Below are positions 35,323 to 43,315 of a DNA stretch of 64,000 nt, in pieces. This DNA is from Bernardetia sp. MNP-M8 (GTDB lineage Bacteria > Bacteroidota > Bacteroidia > Cytophagales > Bernardetiaceae). The stretch covers positions 4,176,676-4,240,675 of the forward strand of contig NZ_CP147012.1 in NCBI RefSeq assembly GCF_037126285.1, given 5' to 3'. Every line of letters starts with the position of its first letter. The stretch's first letter is position 1. Position numbers and translations under genes: made by a program. Under the pieces are notes generated by a model. The model was not told where the DNA came from. It saw only the letters and a program-made list of their open reading frames with translations, and searched no databases.

Positions 35323-35864
35323 TAAATCAACCTAAATTAACTATTGAGTCAAGACAAATCCACCAAATTATTGGAATTGGTTTTTTTCTATGTCTAAACT
35401 TGATAATTCTAAATAATGTATTAGAAACACTATTTAATTGGATTTCTAATTTCATCAATATTGATAGTTTTTATCTATTTGCATTATCACAATATTTTAT
35501 TTTAGCTATTATTTTATCTTCGTTTTATTTTTTTCTGCAAAAAATAAAGAAAGTAATATCACAAAGAAGTGCTTCATTACGAAGTATACTGATTTTTACG
35601 ATAATTTTATATGTGATTTTTTACATAATTGCAACGGCTTCTCCGATGCTGTATGGTTTTTTTGTCTCAGATAATTATACTGGAGAAACAACACCTTATT
35701 TCGAAATGAGAAGCCAAAATTATGTTGAGTCTTTATTTGTCTATTATTCTATTTCTATTTTAAAGTTTATTGTAATGGCTTTTATTTTCCTAAAAGAAAG
35801 TGAAAAACTTAATTTTACTTCAAAAAATATTTCAGAAGATTCTAAAATTTTAGATAAAGACTAA
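35319..35864 (+). CDS. Four-helix membrane protein of unknown function
   Basis: A 181-residue hydrophobic protein with about four membrane segments (roughly residues 15-35, 48-70, 85-110 and 145-165). Small charged loops separate them and a Lys/Asp-rich tail ends the protein. No family was recognised. It begins on the ATGA overlap with suhB, so it is part of that unit. Confidence 0.7.
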   Translation: MINQPKLTIESRQIHQIIGIGFFLCLNLIILNNVLETLFNWISNFINIDSFYLFALSQYFILAIILSSFYFFLQKIKKVISQRSASLRSILIFTIILYVIFYIIATASPMLYGFFVSDNYTGETTPYFEMRSQNYVESLFVYYSISILKFIVMAFIFLKESEKLNFTSKNISEDSKILDKD

Positions 35865-36033
35865 TTTTTAACCACTCCTTATAATATTTATCGTATTTTT
35901 GAAAATCTAAATCAAGAAATAACTTTATTCACAATTTATAAAGTATGAAACAAGTAGTGAATGAAATAGCTTCATTGTGTTTTACTTGTATTTATTTCTA
36001 AACTCTAACTTCATACTTCTAACTTTATTAAAA

Positions 36034-36780
36034 ATGGGATTACTTTCAGGTAAAAATGTACTCATTACGGGTGCATCTCGTGGAATCGGACGTGCAATGG
36101 CAGAGCGTTTTGCAGAAGAAGGTGCAAATGTTGGTTTTACATACCTTTCTAGTGTAGAAAAAGGTGAGGCATTACAAAAAGAACTTTCAGAAAAAGGAAC
36201 AACTATAAAAGGCTATCGTTCGGATGCTTCTGATTTTAAAGCTGCTGAAGAATTGGTAGGAAATTTTGTCAAAGATTTTGGTTCTCTTGATGTACTTGTC
36301 AATAATGCAGGAATTACAAGAGACAACTTGTTGATGCGAATGAGCGAAGACCAATGGGACGAGGTGATGAGAGTCAATCTAAAGTCTGTTTTTAACTTAG
36401 TAAAGGCTTCTACACGTACATTTTTGAAGCAAAAACAAGGTTCAATCATCAATGTAACTTCTGTAGTTGGAATTAAAGGAAATGCAGGTCAAGCAAATTA
36501 TGCAGCTTCAAAAGCTGGAATTATTGGTTTTACAAAATCAATTGCCTTAGAATTAGGGTCAAGAAATATTCGTTGTAATGCTATTGCCCCTGGTTTTATA
36601 GAAACTGAAATGACAGAGCAATTAGATGAAAAAATGATTGCTGAATGGAAAAGCGCAATTCCGTTGCGTCGTGCAGGTTCTTCAAAAGAAGTAGCTGATG
36701 TTACTGTTTTCTTAGCTTCAGATTATTCAAAATATGTTACAGGACAGGTTCTTCAAGTAGATGGTGGAATGCTTACCTAA
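36034..36780 (+). CDS. fabG: 3-oxoacyl-[acyl-carrier-protein] reductase
   Basis: A 248-residue short-chain dehydrogenase that reduces 3-oxoacyl-ACP with NADPH in fatty acid synthesis. The [10 protein letters not shown] cofactor motif is near the N-terminus, and [15 protein letters not shown] near residue 86 is characteristic of FabG. The catalytic Ser is in NVTSVVG and the YxxxK pair in [17 protein letters not shown] ends the protein. The frame continues upstream to 35977 but MGLLSGK at 36034 is the family start. It lies about 170 bases after the small membrane protein gene. Confidence 0.93.
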   Translation: MGLLSGKNVLITGASRGIGRAMAERFAEEGANVGFTYLSSVEKGEALQKELSEKGTTIKGYRSDASDFKAAEELVGNFVKDFGSLDVLVNNAGITRDNLLMRMSEDQWDEVMRVNLKSVFNLVKASTRTFLKQKQGSIINVTSVVGIKGNAGQANYAASKAGIIGFTKSIALELGSRNIRCNAIAPGFIETEMTEQLDEKMIAEWKSAIPLRRAGSSKEVADVTVFLASDYSKYVTGQVLQVDGGMLT

Positions 36781-36793
36781 TTAGAAAAAAAAT

Positions 36794-36963
36794 GGCTCTT
36801 CCGACTAGCGAAATTATAAAATGGTGTGCGTTCGTCTTCTCAAAAACGAACGAAACGCTTCCTCAGAAGCGTGATATTGCTTAAATCACGCTTCTGAGGA
36901 AGCGTTTTTTTCAGTTCTGAGGAACTGAACACACAATGTTTCGCTAAAAAAGTTGGAAGAACC
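36794..36963. repeat. Composite repeat with nested inverted arms behind fabG (RAYT-linked family)
   Basis: Outer arms at 36794-36813 and 36939-36963 are partly complementary. Inside, AAACGCTTCCTCAGAAGCGTGAT (arm 36853-36875, with the same REP hairpin) pairs with 36885-36907, and a TCAGTTC-TGAG-GAACTGA hairpin lies at 36911-36928. The left boundary reads GTGTGCGTTCG and the right GAACACAC. It is the same cassette as at 17120-17252 and around the RAYT gene at 59.7-60.4 kb. Confidence 0.75.
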
Positions 36964-37042
36964 AAAAAAAATAACGTATAAAAAAAGAGGTTGAACTTTT
37001 AGGACACCCTCTTTTTTTATTTTTGATAGAGTCATTTTGTGA

Positions 37043-37390
37043 TTAATGACCTCCTTTTTGGCAACAGGCAGGCAAATCATTGTAAGCACCCGACTCAGCT
37101 TCTACTTCGTCAGCATCATAACCTACATTCGAAATTGCTTTTTTGATAGCTTCTGCATTGATTTTTTTAGGGTTAAAAACTACTGTTGTTTCTTTTTTAT
37201 CTACATCAACAGAAACTGATTTTATACCTTTTTCTTGGATTAAGGCTTCTTCAATGCGCTCTTTGCACATTCCACATTGGATAGATTCAGTTTTGATAAC
37301 GATAGTTTCGCTTTTTTTAGGCGCAAATGTATTTGAAGTTCCTACAAAGGCGATAAAGATAAGAGCTAATGAAAAAATGATAGATTTCAT
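37043..37390 (-). CDS. Secreted heavy-metal-associated (HMA) domain protein
   Basis: A 115-residue protein with an N-terminal signal segment (about 1-22) and one ferredoxin-like HMA domain. The metal motif is IQCGMCKERI, a C-x2-C site typical for Cu(I)-type chaperones. The domain continues with KSVSVDVDKKETTVVFNP and AISNVGYDADE. The end carries an extra DLPACCQKGGH tail with two more cysteines and a His that may add a metal site. It is the last gene of the HYC_CC_PP-TonB receptor-HMA unit on the minus strand, which supports metal handling in the periplasm. Confidence 0.85.
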   Translation of the reverse strand: MKSIIFSLALIFIAFVGTSNTFAPKKSETIVIKTESIQCGMCKERIEEALIQEKGIKSVSVDVDKKETTVVFNPKKINAEAIKKAISNVGYDADEVEAESGAYNDLPACCQKGGH

Positions 37391-37450
37391 AAAATTGAAA
37401 ATTGATTAAATGAATAATTTATAAAAATGTTTATTTATTGAAATTTAAAA

Positions 37451-37485
37451 CCTCGTTGATAGTTGCATTTTGAACCTCAACGAGG
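37451..37485. repeat. Palindrome between HMA and TonB receptor genes
   Basis: CCTCGTTGA (37451-37459) and TCAACGAGG (37477-37485) pair perfectly across a 17-base loop. A related repeat is found in the argC-argD junction at 19512-19569. Confidence 0.65.
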
Positions 37486-37499
37486 GTTAAAAGAGTTAT

Positions 37500-39782
37500 T
37501 TAAAAATAAAAACGTAAACCTACATAACCCATTGTGCCCATAATTGGAGCATATACTCTACTTGTATCAAAATGCTCTCCAAATGGATTTTGAGAGTTTA
37601 AAATAGGATTAGATTGAGAATAATTAGTCAGATTTTCTCCTCCTATGTAAATTTCTAAAGGTTTATTAGAAATTTTGAAATTACGAGTAATTTGAGCATT
37701 CATTAAGAAATAAGCAGGACTTTGAGAACTTGCAACTATTTCATTATTATTCGCTTCGTTGTAATAAGCTGGTAAACGTTGGGAACCAATAAACTGTCCA
37801 GTCCAGTCAAAAGCCCATTTTTTATTTTTAGTTTGGTATTCTAAGTTTGTGAAAAAACGGTGTGCTGCGTTGTAGGGAACGGTTACTAACTTATTTTCAA
37901 TAGTTGTTTTGACATCATAATATTTATAGGCAAAAATAGCTTTTAAAACATGTATAATTTCATATTCGGCTTGAACTTGAAAGCTATTTGCAAAAGATTT
38001 TCCGTTGTTATTGGCATTTAGATTATCAAAACGAATTTCTGAAGGGTTTTCTACATTCAAAATAACTTGATTTTCAAAATCTGTTCTATAAAAATCTACT
38101 GTAATTTTTCCTTTTCTACCTGCAATATCAAAACCTTGAACAAAACTTGCCCCTGTATTCCAAGCTATTTCTGGTTGTAAATCAGAATTAATAATTAGTT
38201 TTCTAGAACTAGCAAAGAAACGACTATTTTCTACAATCGGATTGGCTACACGAAAACCACGTCCAGCAGAAGCACGAAAAACCGTATTTTTAGCAGCATT
38301 CCATTTCAAACTCAAACGAGGAGAAACTTGTGTTCCATACAAATTATGAAAATCAGAACGCACACCAGCCACAGCCGTAAAATCTCCATCTCTATTGAAT
38401 GTATACTCTGCAAAAACAGCAGGAATAGATTCTTCTCTATCTAAAACTAACTCTTCATTAGGTTCGTTTTGATAATCATCGTAGTTCTGAAAGGTGTTAT
38501 TATAAACATAACTCACACCACTACGAAGCAAATGTTTCTTAGAGATTGTCCAATCCACAATTCCATTATAAAAGAAATAATCTTCTTTTCCATCATAGAA
38601 TTTCTGTCCCCAAACTTGATTTAATTCATGATGATTTGCTGTAATCTGATTTCCAAAACTTACATTTTTACCTAAGAAAAAACCTAGTTTTGCCCAACCT
38701 TCAATCCTACGAGTATTCATTTCTACACCATATGATTGTTGAGAAATATCACCATTTAGTAATTCTTCTTTTGTAGTAGGTTCATAGTCTAGTTGTCCAC
38801 CAAAACGATTTTCATCTAAAACACGAATTCCAAACTGGCTTTCAAAGTTTTTACCTTCATATTTCCAACGGTTTAAGGCATTTAGTTGGCGATATTTTGG
38901 TAAATCTAAAAATCCATCATTGTTTCTATCGTTTTCCATTATAGAGCCACTTGCATGCAAAAGTGTAGCAGAACTCCATTTTGAATTGATATGATGAATA
39001 AGATTTAAGTTTCCTTCTAAACGTCCATTTGGATTGAAGTAAAGGTTTAAAAGGTTTTCATTTTTCTCTTTTTTACTTTTTGGACTAATTAACTGCGTGT
39101 TTATTTGTCCCGTTATAGATTCATAACCATTGACAACTGAACCTGCACCTTTATTGATGTCAATTGAAGAAACCCAAGTTCCTGAAATAAATTGAAGTCC
39201 AGAGCGAACATTCAAACCTCTCATCATGGGCATTCCTTCCACTAAAAGCTGAGAATAAACACCATCAAGTCCTAACATTTTTATTTGACGAGAACCTGTA
39301 ACAGCATCGGCAGTAGTGGCATCAACAGAAGCATTAGTTTCAAAACTTTCTGAAAGTGTACAACAAGCAGCTTTTTTCAAATCACTCGTTGTAATAGTTT
39401 CATTTTGATTAACAATTAAGTCATTTAAACTAGATTCTACTGTTACACTTGCTAAAGATGAAGATTGTAACGTGATTTCTAAGAAAGTTTTTCCCTTTGT
39501 AGAAATGGTATCACTTTTATAGCCTGTATAACTGACGATTAGTTTATCGGTTTTGGCTATTTTTTTGAGTTTGAAATTTCCGTTTTCGTCGGTGGTTGTG
39601 CCTATTGTTGTTCCTTTCCAAACTAAGTTAGCAAAAGGTAAGGCAGAAAGAGAATCGGAGTTTGTAGGAGAGGTTTCAGAAATTGTTCCTTGTATGAAAG
39701 AATCGTTTTGTGCTTTTGTAGCATTAGTATAAAAACTAAAGGCTAACAACAAGCTACAAAAAATAAAATTATATTTTTTCAT
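37500..39782 (-). CDS. TonB-dependent receptor with carboxypeptidase-like domain
   Basis: A 760-residue outer-membrane receptor. A signal peptide (about 1-25) is followed by a carboxypeptidase-like regulatory domain (about 29-110), containing NLVWKGTTIGTTTDENGNF. The plug domain follows (about 125-235) with KKAACCTLSESFETN and a GSRQIKMLGLDG region, then a 22-strand-type barrel ending in GYVGLRFYF. The plug's Cys pair (AACCTLSE) and flanking HMA and HYC_CC_PP genes suggest import of, or response to, a soft metal such as copper. The substrate is unproven. Confidence 0.86.
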   Translation of the reverse strand: MKKYNFIFCSLLLAFSFYTNATKAQNDSFIQGTISETSPTNSDSLSALPFANLVWKGTTIGTTTDENGNFKLKKIAKTDKLIVSYTGYKSDTISTKGKTFLEITLQSSSLASVTVESSLNDLIVNQNETITTSDLKKAACCTLSESFETNASVDATTADAVTGSRQIKMLGLDGVYSQLLVEGMPMMRGLNVRSGLQFISGTWVSSIDINKGAGSVVNGYESITGQINTQLISPKSKKEKNENLLNLYFNPNGRLEGNLNLIHHINSKWSSATLLHASGSIMENDRNNDGFLDLPKYRQLNALNRWKYEGKNFESQFGIRVLDENRFGGQLDYEPTTKEELLNGDISQQSYGVEMNTRRIEGWAKLGFFLGKNVSFGNQITANHHELNQVWGQKFYDGKEDYFFYNGIVDWTISKKHLLRSGVSYVYNNTFQNYDDYQNEPNEELVLDREESIPAVFAEYTFNRDGDFTAVAGVRSDFHNLYGTQVSPRLSLKWNAAKNTVFRASAGRGFRVANPIVENSRFFASSRKLIINSDLQPEIAWNTGASFVQGFDIAGRKGKITVDFYRTDFENQVILNVENPSEIRFDNLNANNNGKSFANSFQVQAEYEIIHVLKAIFAYKYYDVKTTIENKLVTVPYNAAHRFFTNLEYQTKNKKWAFDWTGQFIGSQRLPAYYNEANNNEIVASSQSPAYFLMNAQITRNFKISNKPLEIYIGGENLTNYSQSNPILNSQNPFGEHFDTSRVYAPIMGTMGYVGLRFYF

Positions 39783-39809
39783 TGTTATTGAGTTTATTAA
39801 GATTTAAAA

Positions 39810-39870
39810 ATGTAGCGTACACTTTAGTGTGCGAGTATTATGTACCGTACCTTTTAAGGTGCGACAAAAA
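39810..39870. repeat. Dispersed two-hairpin repeat, copy 2
   Basis: Two small hairpins, GCGTACACTTTAGTGTGCG and CCGTACCTTTTAAGGTGCG, share the order and loops of the 9597-9654 copy. Base changes are mostly compensated within each stem, which points to a conserved fold. Confidence 0.55.
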
Positions 39871-39877
39871 CGACTAT

Positions 39878-40357
39878 CTACAATCTAAAAACCTGAATAA
39901 AGACAATAAAAAGTTTACCTAACTTCCAATTGGGGGGAGGAAGATCTGCAAAATGAGTAATTTGAAAAGCTGTAAAAAATGACTTTTCTGTAAATTTTTT
40001 TAAATAAATTTGAGAAGGAAGAAGAGCTATAAAATGACCAAAATCAAAAATAATTTTTTGAGTAGAAATAGCTTCAAAATTAGCTTTTTCATAAGAAACT
40101 TCTGTATCACAACAATTATCTTTAGTATTTTCTAAATGATAGGTGTCTTCTATATGTGTATTTTTATCTGTCAGTTTTGCAAAATTAGCTGCTGAAATAT
40201 CACAACAACATTTTTTTGCTTCTACTATAATAGACGTATTTGTTTTTCCACTCATCTGACAATAATGCTCAATAATTGGCAAGCCCACCGAACCCAAAAT
40301 GAGTTGGAGAGAAAGCCAAAGGCAAGTTATTGTAATGTGTAATTTTTGGGAAATCAA
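39878..40357 (-). CDS. HYC_CC_PP family protein
   Basis: A 159-residue exported protein. The N-terminal hydrophobic segment includes the HYCQMS motif near residue 31. KKCCCD near 49 and DNCCDTE near 83 supply paired cysteines, and the ADLPPPNWK segment comes late. These three elements give the HYC, CC and PP motifs for which the Bacteroidota family is named. It is found beside metal-linked TonB receptors, and its biochemical role is not established. It starts the three-gene unit that continues with the TonB receptor and HMA gene. Confidence 0.8.
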   Translation of the reverse strand: MISQKLHITITCLWLSLQLILGSVGLPIIEHYCQMSGKTNTSIIVEAKKCCCDISAANFAKLTDKNTHIEDTYHLENTKDNCCDTEVSYEKANFEAISTQKIIFDFGHFIALLPSQIYLKKFTEKSFFTAFQITHFADLPPPNWKLGKLFIVFIQVFRL

Positions 40358-40454
40358 CTAGACTATTTTGATTAAAAAAGATTGAGTTTTGAAAGAATTT
40401 TGAATTTCTTGTAACAAAGTTATGCTATTTATACGTAAAACTTCAATTTAAAGG

Positions 40455-40484
40455 TTTTATTTTTGGGTTTTCTGTATAGTTTTG
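40455..40484 (+). promoter_or_regulatory. Possible promoter of the TerC gene
   Basis: TAGTTTTG at 40477-40484 matches the Bacteroidota -7 box TAnnTTTG. An upstream TTTT at 40455-40458 is a poor -33 match at 18 bases. It is weak evidence. Confidence 0.35.
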
Positions 40485-40559
40485 CAGTATATTTATAACC
40501 CATTAACTAAAATCAGTCTAAAACGTTTTTCACAACTCAACCAAACTACCTACTTTTTT

Positions 40560-41396
40560 ATGAATTTTGAGTATTTATTGACAGCACAAGGACTTACAAG
40601 TCTTTTTATTCTTGCCCTTTTAGAAATTGTATTAGGGATAGACAACATTATTTTTATCAGTATTATTGCTGGAAAAGTTCCACCAGATAAGCAGCAATTT
40701 ACTAGAACGGTTGGTTTGGCTCTTGCTCTGATTGTACGTATAGGTCTTCTGTTTGGTATTACATGGTTAGTGGGACTTACAGCTACTGTCATTGATGCTA
40801 CTGAATTTATACATATGTTAGGTATCGAACAAGATTTGGGAGAAGGAGGAAAACTTTCTTGGAAAGATATTATTTTGCTTTTAGGAGGTTTGTTTTTGGT
40901 TTATAAAAGTACGACCGAAATCCATGATAAAATGGAACTTACTGAAGAAGAGGAGACTCCAAAATTAGCTACTAATTCTGTTGCTGCTGCTATTTTTCAA
41001 ATTGTTTTGATAGATATTGTATTTTCGTTTGATTCTATTCTTACTGCTGTCGGAATTGTAAAAGAAGTAGCTGTAATGATTGTAGCTGTTATTATTTCAA
41101 TGGCTGTAATGATGGTATTTGCAGGAAAAATTAGCGATTTTATCAATAACAATCCTACTTTTAAAATGCTTGCCCTTTCATTCTTGATTTTGATTGGCTT
41201 CTTATTAGTTTTGGAATCTTTAGAAGTTCATGTCGAAAAAACATACGTTTATGTAGCGATGGCATTTGCTTGTATGGTAGAAGTGCTTAATATGCGTACT
41301 CGTAAAGGAACACAACAAAGCCGTAATATTATTCCGATGGGACTTTCTGTGCCTATTCCGTATATGCAAGATGTGAAAGAGGATGATAAATTGTAA
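40560..41396 (+). CDS. TerC family integral membrane protein
   Basis: A 278-residue membrane protein with about seven helices. LLEIVLGIDNIIFISII near residue 24 and DIVFSFDSILTAVGIV near 155 are the two conserved acidic helices of the TerC/Alx family, which is linked to tellurite resistance and manganese export. The frame could start at 40482, but MNFEYLLTAQGL at 40560 begins just before the first helix and is preferred. It is followed by a repeat cluster and the IS200-like gene. Confidence 0.88.
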   Translation: MNFEYLLTAQGLTSLFILALLEIVLGIDNIIFISIIAGKVPPDKQQFTRTVGLALALIVRIGLLFGITWLVGLTATVIDATEFIHMLGIEQDLGEGGKLSWKDIILLLGGLFLVYKSTTEIHDKMELTEEEETPKLATNSVAAAIFQIVLIDIVFSFDSILTAVGIVKEVAVMIVAVIISMAVMMVFAGKISDFINNNPTFKMLALSFLILIGFLLVLESLEVHVEKTYVYVAMAFACMVEVLNMRTRKGTQQSRNIIPMGLSVPIPYMQDVKEDDKL

Positions 41397-41417
41397 ATTA
41401 TTAGTTCCATCAAGCAA

Positions 41418-41560
41418 GCTGCGTAGCTGCGTAATATTTGTAGAAATTGAATTTTATTTTATTTTCACCCAGCTGCGTAATATTTGTAGAAATTGAATTT
41501 ATTTTATTTTCATCCAGCTGCATAGCTGCGTAATATTTGTAGAAATTGAATTTTGTTTTG
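41418..41560 (+). repeat. Three tandem copies of a ~45-53 bp repeat, left end of the IS200-like element
   Basis: Copies begin at 41418, 41471 and 41516. Each reads AGCTGCGTA(GCTGCGTA)ATATTTGTAGAAATTG followed by T-rich sequence. Inverted copies lie to the right of the transposase at 42061-42140. Confidence 0.85.
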
Positions 41561-41576
41561 ATTTAAAAAAATAATT

Positions 41577-42044
41577 ATGCCAAATGCTTATACACAACTT
41601 TATGTTCAGCTTGTTTTTGCTGTAAAGGGAAGAAATAGTTTAATAAAAGAATCATTTAGAGAGGAATTGCAAATGTACATTACAGGGATTGCGAAACAAG
41701 TAGGACATAAGCCTTTGGCAATTTATTGTATGCCTGACCATTTACATTTGCTTATTGGATTAAATCCTAATTTGACTATTTCAGATTTAGTAAGTGAAAT
41801 AAAAACATCTTCTAATAAATTTATAAAAGAGAAAAAATTTGTAAAAACAAAATTTGAATGGCAAAGAGGTTATGGAGCATTTACTTATTCGAAATCTGCT
41901 TTGGATAATGTTGTAAATTATATTCTAAATCAGCCTGAACATCATAGAAAAAGAACTTTTAGAGAAGAATATATTTTATTATTAAAGAAGTTTGAGATTG
42001 ATTATGAGGAGAAATATTTATTTGAATGGATTGAAGACAAATGA
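41577..42044 (+). CDS. IS200/IS605-type Y1 transposase (TnpA-like)
   Basis: A 155-residue HUH single-strand transposase. The HUH motif is CMPDHLHLLIG near residue 57, and the nucleophile Tyr is in NVVNYILNQPEHH near 120. The opening AYTQLYVQLVFAVKGR and the WQRGYGAFTYS segment are typical of the family. It cuts and joins hairpin ends through a 5'-phosphotyrosine link. There is no tnpB. Direct repeats on the left and inverted copies on the right flank it, an arrangement like REP-associated transposases. The frame appears intact. Confidence 0.9.
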   Translation: MPNAYTQLYVQLVFAVKGRNSLIKESFREELQMYITGIAKQVGHKPLAIYCMPDHLHLLIGLNPNLTISDLVSEIKTSSNKFIKEKKFVKTKFEWQRGYGAFTYSKSALDNVVNYILNQPEHHRKRTFREEYILLLKKFEIDYEEKYLFEWIEDK

Positions 42045-42060
42045 TTTTAATATCAAATAA

Positions 42061-42140
42061 GAATTTCAATATTTCGCAGCTACGCAGCTTTAAATTTCGT
42101 TTTGTTATATTTCTACAAATATTTTGCAGCTACGCAGCTT
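42061..42140 (-). repeat. Inverted copies of the element repeat, right end
   Basis: Two copies (42061-42090 and 42109-42140) run opposite to the left cluster: each carries GCAGCTACGCAGCTT, preceded by the ATTTCTACAAATATT segment or a variant. With the left cluster they bound an element of about 720 bp. Confidence 0.85.
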
Positions 42141-42170
42141 AAATAAATAAAAAAATAGGATATAAAATAA

Positions 42171-43232
42171 ATGCTCAAAACCCAAAATTTAACTATTGGT
42201 TATCCATCCAAAATTATCTTAGACGACCTAAATCTCCATTTAGAAAAGGGAAAATTGACAGCTCTTTTGGGAATAAATGGTGCAGGAAAATCTACTTTGT
42301 TACGAACTATTGCAGGTGTACAAAAACCAATTTTGGGAACTGTTTTTCTAAAACATTATAACACTCAAAAATCAATTCAAAAACTTTCTAAAAAAGAAAT
42401 AGCTAAAAAAATAAGTTTGGTTCTGACAGAACAAGCAGCCACAACTCGCTTGACTGTCAAAGAATTAATTGCTTTAGGGCGTTATCCTCATACTTCTTGG
42501 AATGGAAGTTTTGATAAGGAAGACCAAAAAACAATTGATTGGGCTTTGGAAGCTGTTTCGATGAACGATTATGCAGATATTCCGATAGGAGAATTGAGCG
42601 ATGGACTTCGACAAAAAACTATGATTGGACGGGCATTGGCACAAGAAGGCGATATTTTGCTTTTAGATGAGCCAACAGCACATTTGGATTTGGTAAATCG
42701 TAGTGAAGTAATGCTACTTTTATCACAGATTGCAACAGAATTTAATAAAGCAATTTTAGTTTCTACTCACGAATTAGACCTTATTTTACAGATTGCTCAT
42801 ACCTTGTGGCTTATTTCTTCCTCTAATTCTGATGAAGATAAATTGAATCAAAAAGGAAAGTTACAAAACCGAAAATTACTTGTTGGTTTGGCAGAAGAAT
42901 TAGTTTTGAATGGAGAATTAGCAAATGCTTTTGTTCGTCCCCCACTTTATTTTGATAGAGAAAAGGGAAATTTTAAGATTCAGAATAAAGAACACAAAAT
43001 CACTTATTGGATTGAAGGCGATACAATTGGAATTTATTGGACAAAATTAGCTTTAGAAAAACGAGGAATTTATTCAGAAATTATTGATACTAATCTTGAA
43101 TCAAAAATATTTGAATATAATTTGATAATCAAAGTAAATAGGCAAAGTGAAAATTCTTGGCAATGGTTTTTTAAAGAGCAAGTTTTTGAGAGTTTGGAGG
43201 AGTTTTTAGAGTATAACAAAAAAGCAAATTAG
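42171..43232 (+). CDS. ABC transporter ATP-binding protein (iron/siderophore-type) with C-terminal extension
   Basis: A 353-residue ABC ATPase. Walker A GINGAGKST is at about 34-42, the Q-loop region is near EQAATTR, the signature reads LSDGLRQK in place of LSGGQ, and Walker B DILLLDEPTAH precedes STHELDL (H-loop). The first 230 residues resemble FecE/BtuD-type importer ATPases. The last about 100 residues (from YFDREKGNF) form an unusual extra domain. No permease or binding protein lies nearby, so its partners are elsewhere. Confidence 0.83.
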   Translation: MLKTQNLTIGYPSKIILDDLNLHLEKGKLTALLGINGAGKSTLLRTIAGVQKPILGTVFLKHYNTQKSIQKLSKKEIAKKISLVLTEQAATTRLTVKELIALGRYPHTSWNGSFDKEDQKTIDWALEAVSMNDYADIPIGELSDGLRQKTMIGRALAQEGDILLLDEPTAHLDLVNRSEVMLLLSQIATEFNKAILVSTHELDLILQIAHTLWLISSSNSDEDKLNQKGKLQNRKLLVGLAEELVLNGELANAFVRPPLYFDREKGNFKIQNKEHKITYWIEGDTIGIYWTKLALEKRGIYSEIIDTNLESKIFEYNLIIKVNRQSENSWQWFFKEQVFESLEEFLEYNKKAN

Positions 43233-43315
43233 AAACTTCAATTTATTTACCTGTGTTTTATACTCCAAAAATTATTACTTTTACAAATATTACAGCACCA
43301 AAAAACGAATAAAAA

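Noticed and set aside
31773-36780. A defence island around the TIR gene
   Set aside because: The neighbours suhB, a small membrane protein and fabG are housekeeping-type. No nuclease, cyclase or toxin gene was seen, so only the TIR protein itself is put forward.
40560-41396. Tellurite-resistance operon
   Set aside because: Only a TerC-like gene is present. No terZABDE genes lie nearby, so resistance is not claimed.
41418-41560. CRISPR array or iterons
   Set aside because: Copies are contiguous with no unique spacers, lie beside an HUH transposase and recur inverted on its other side. No replication gene is present.
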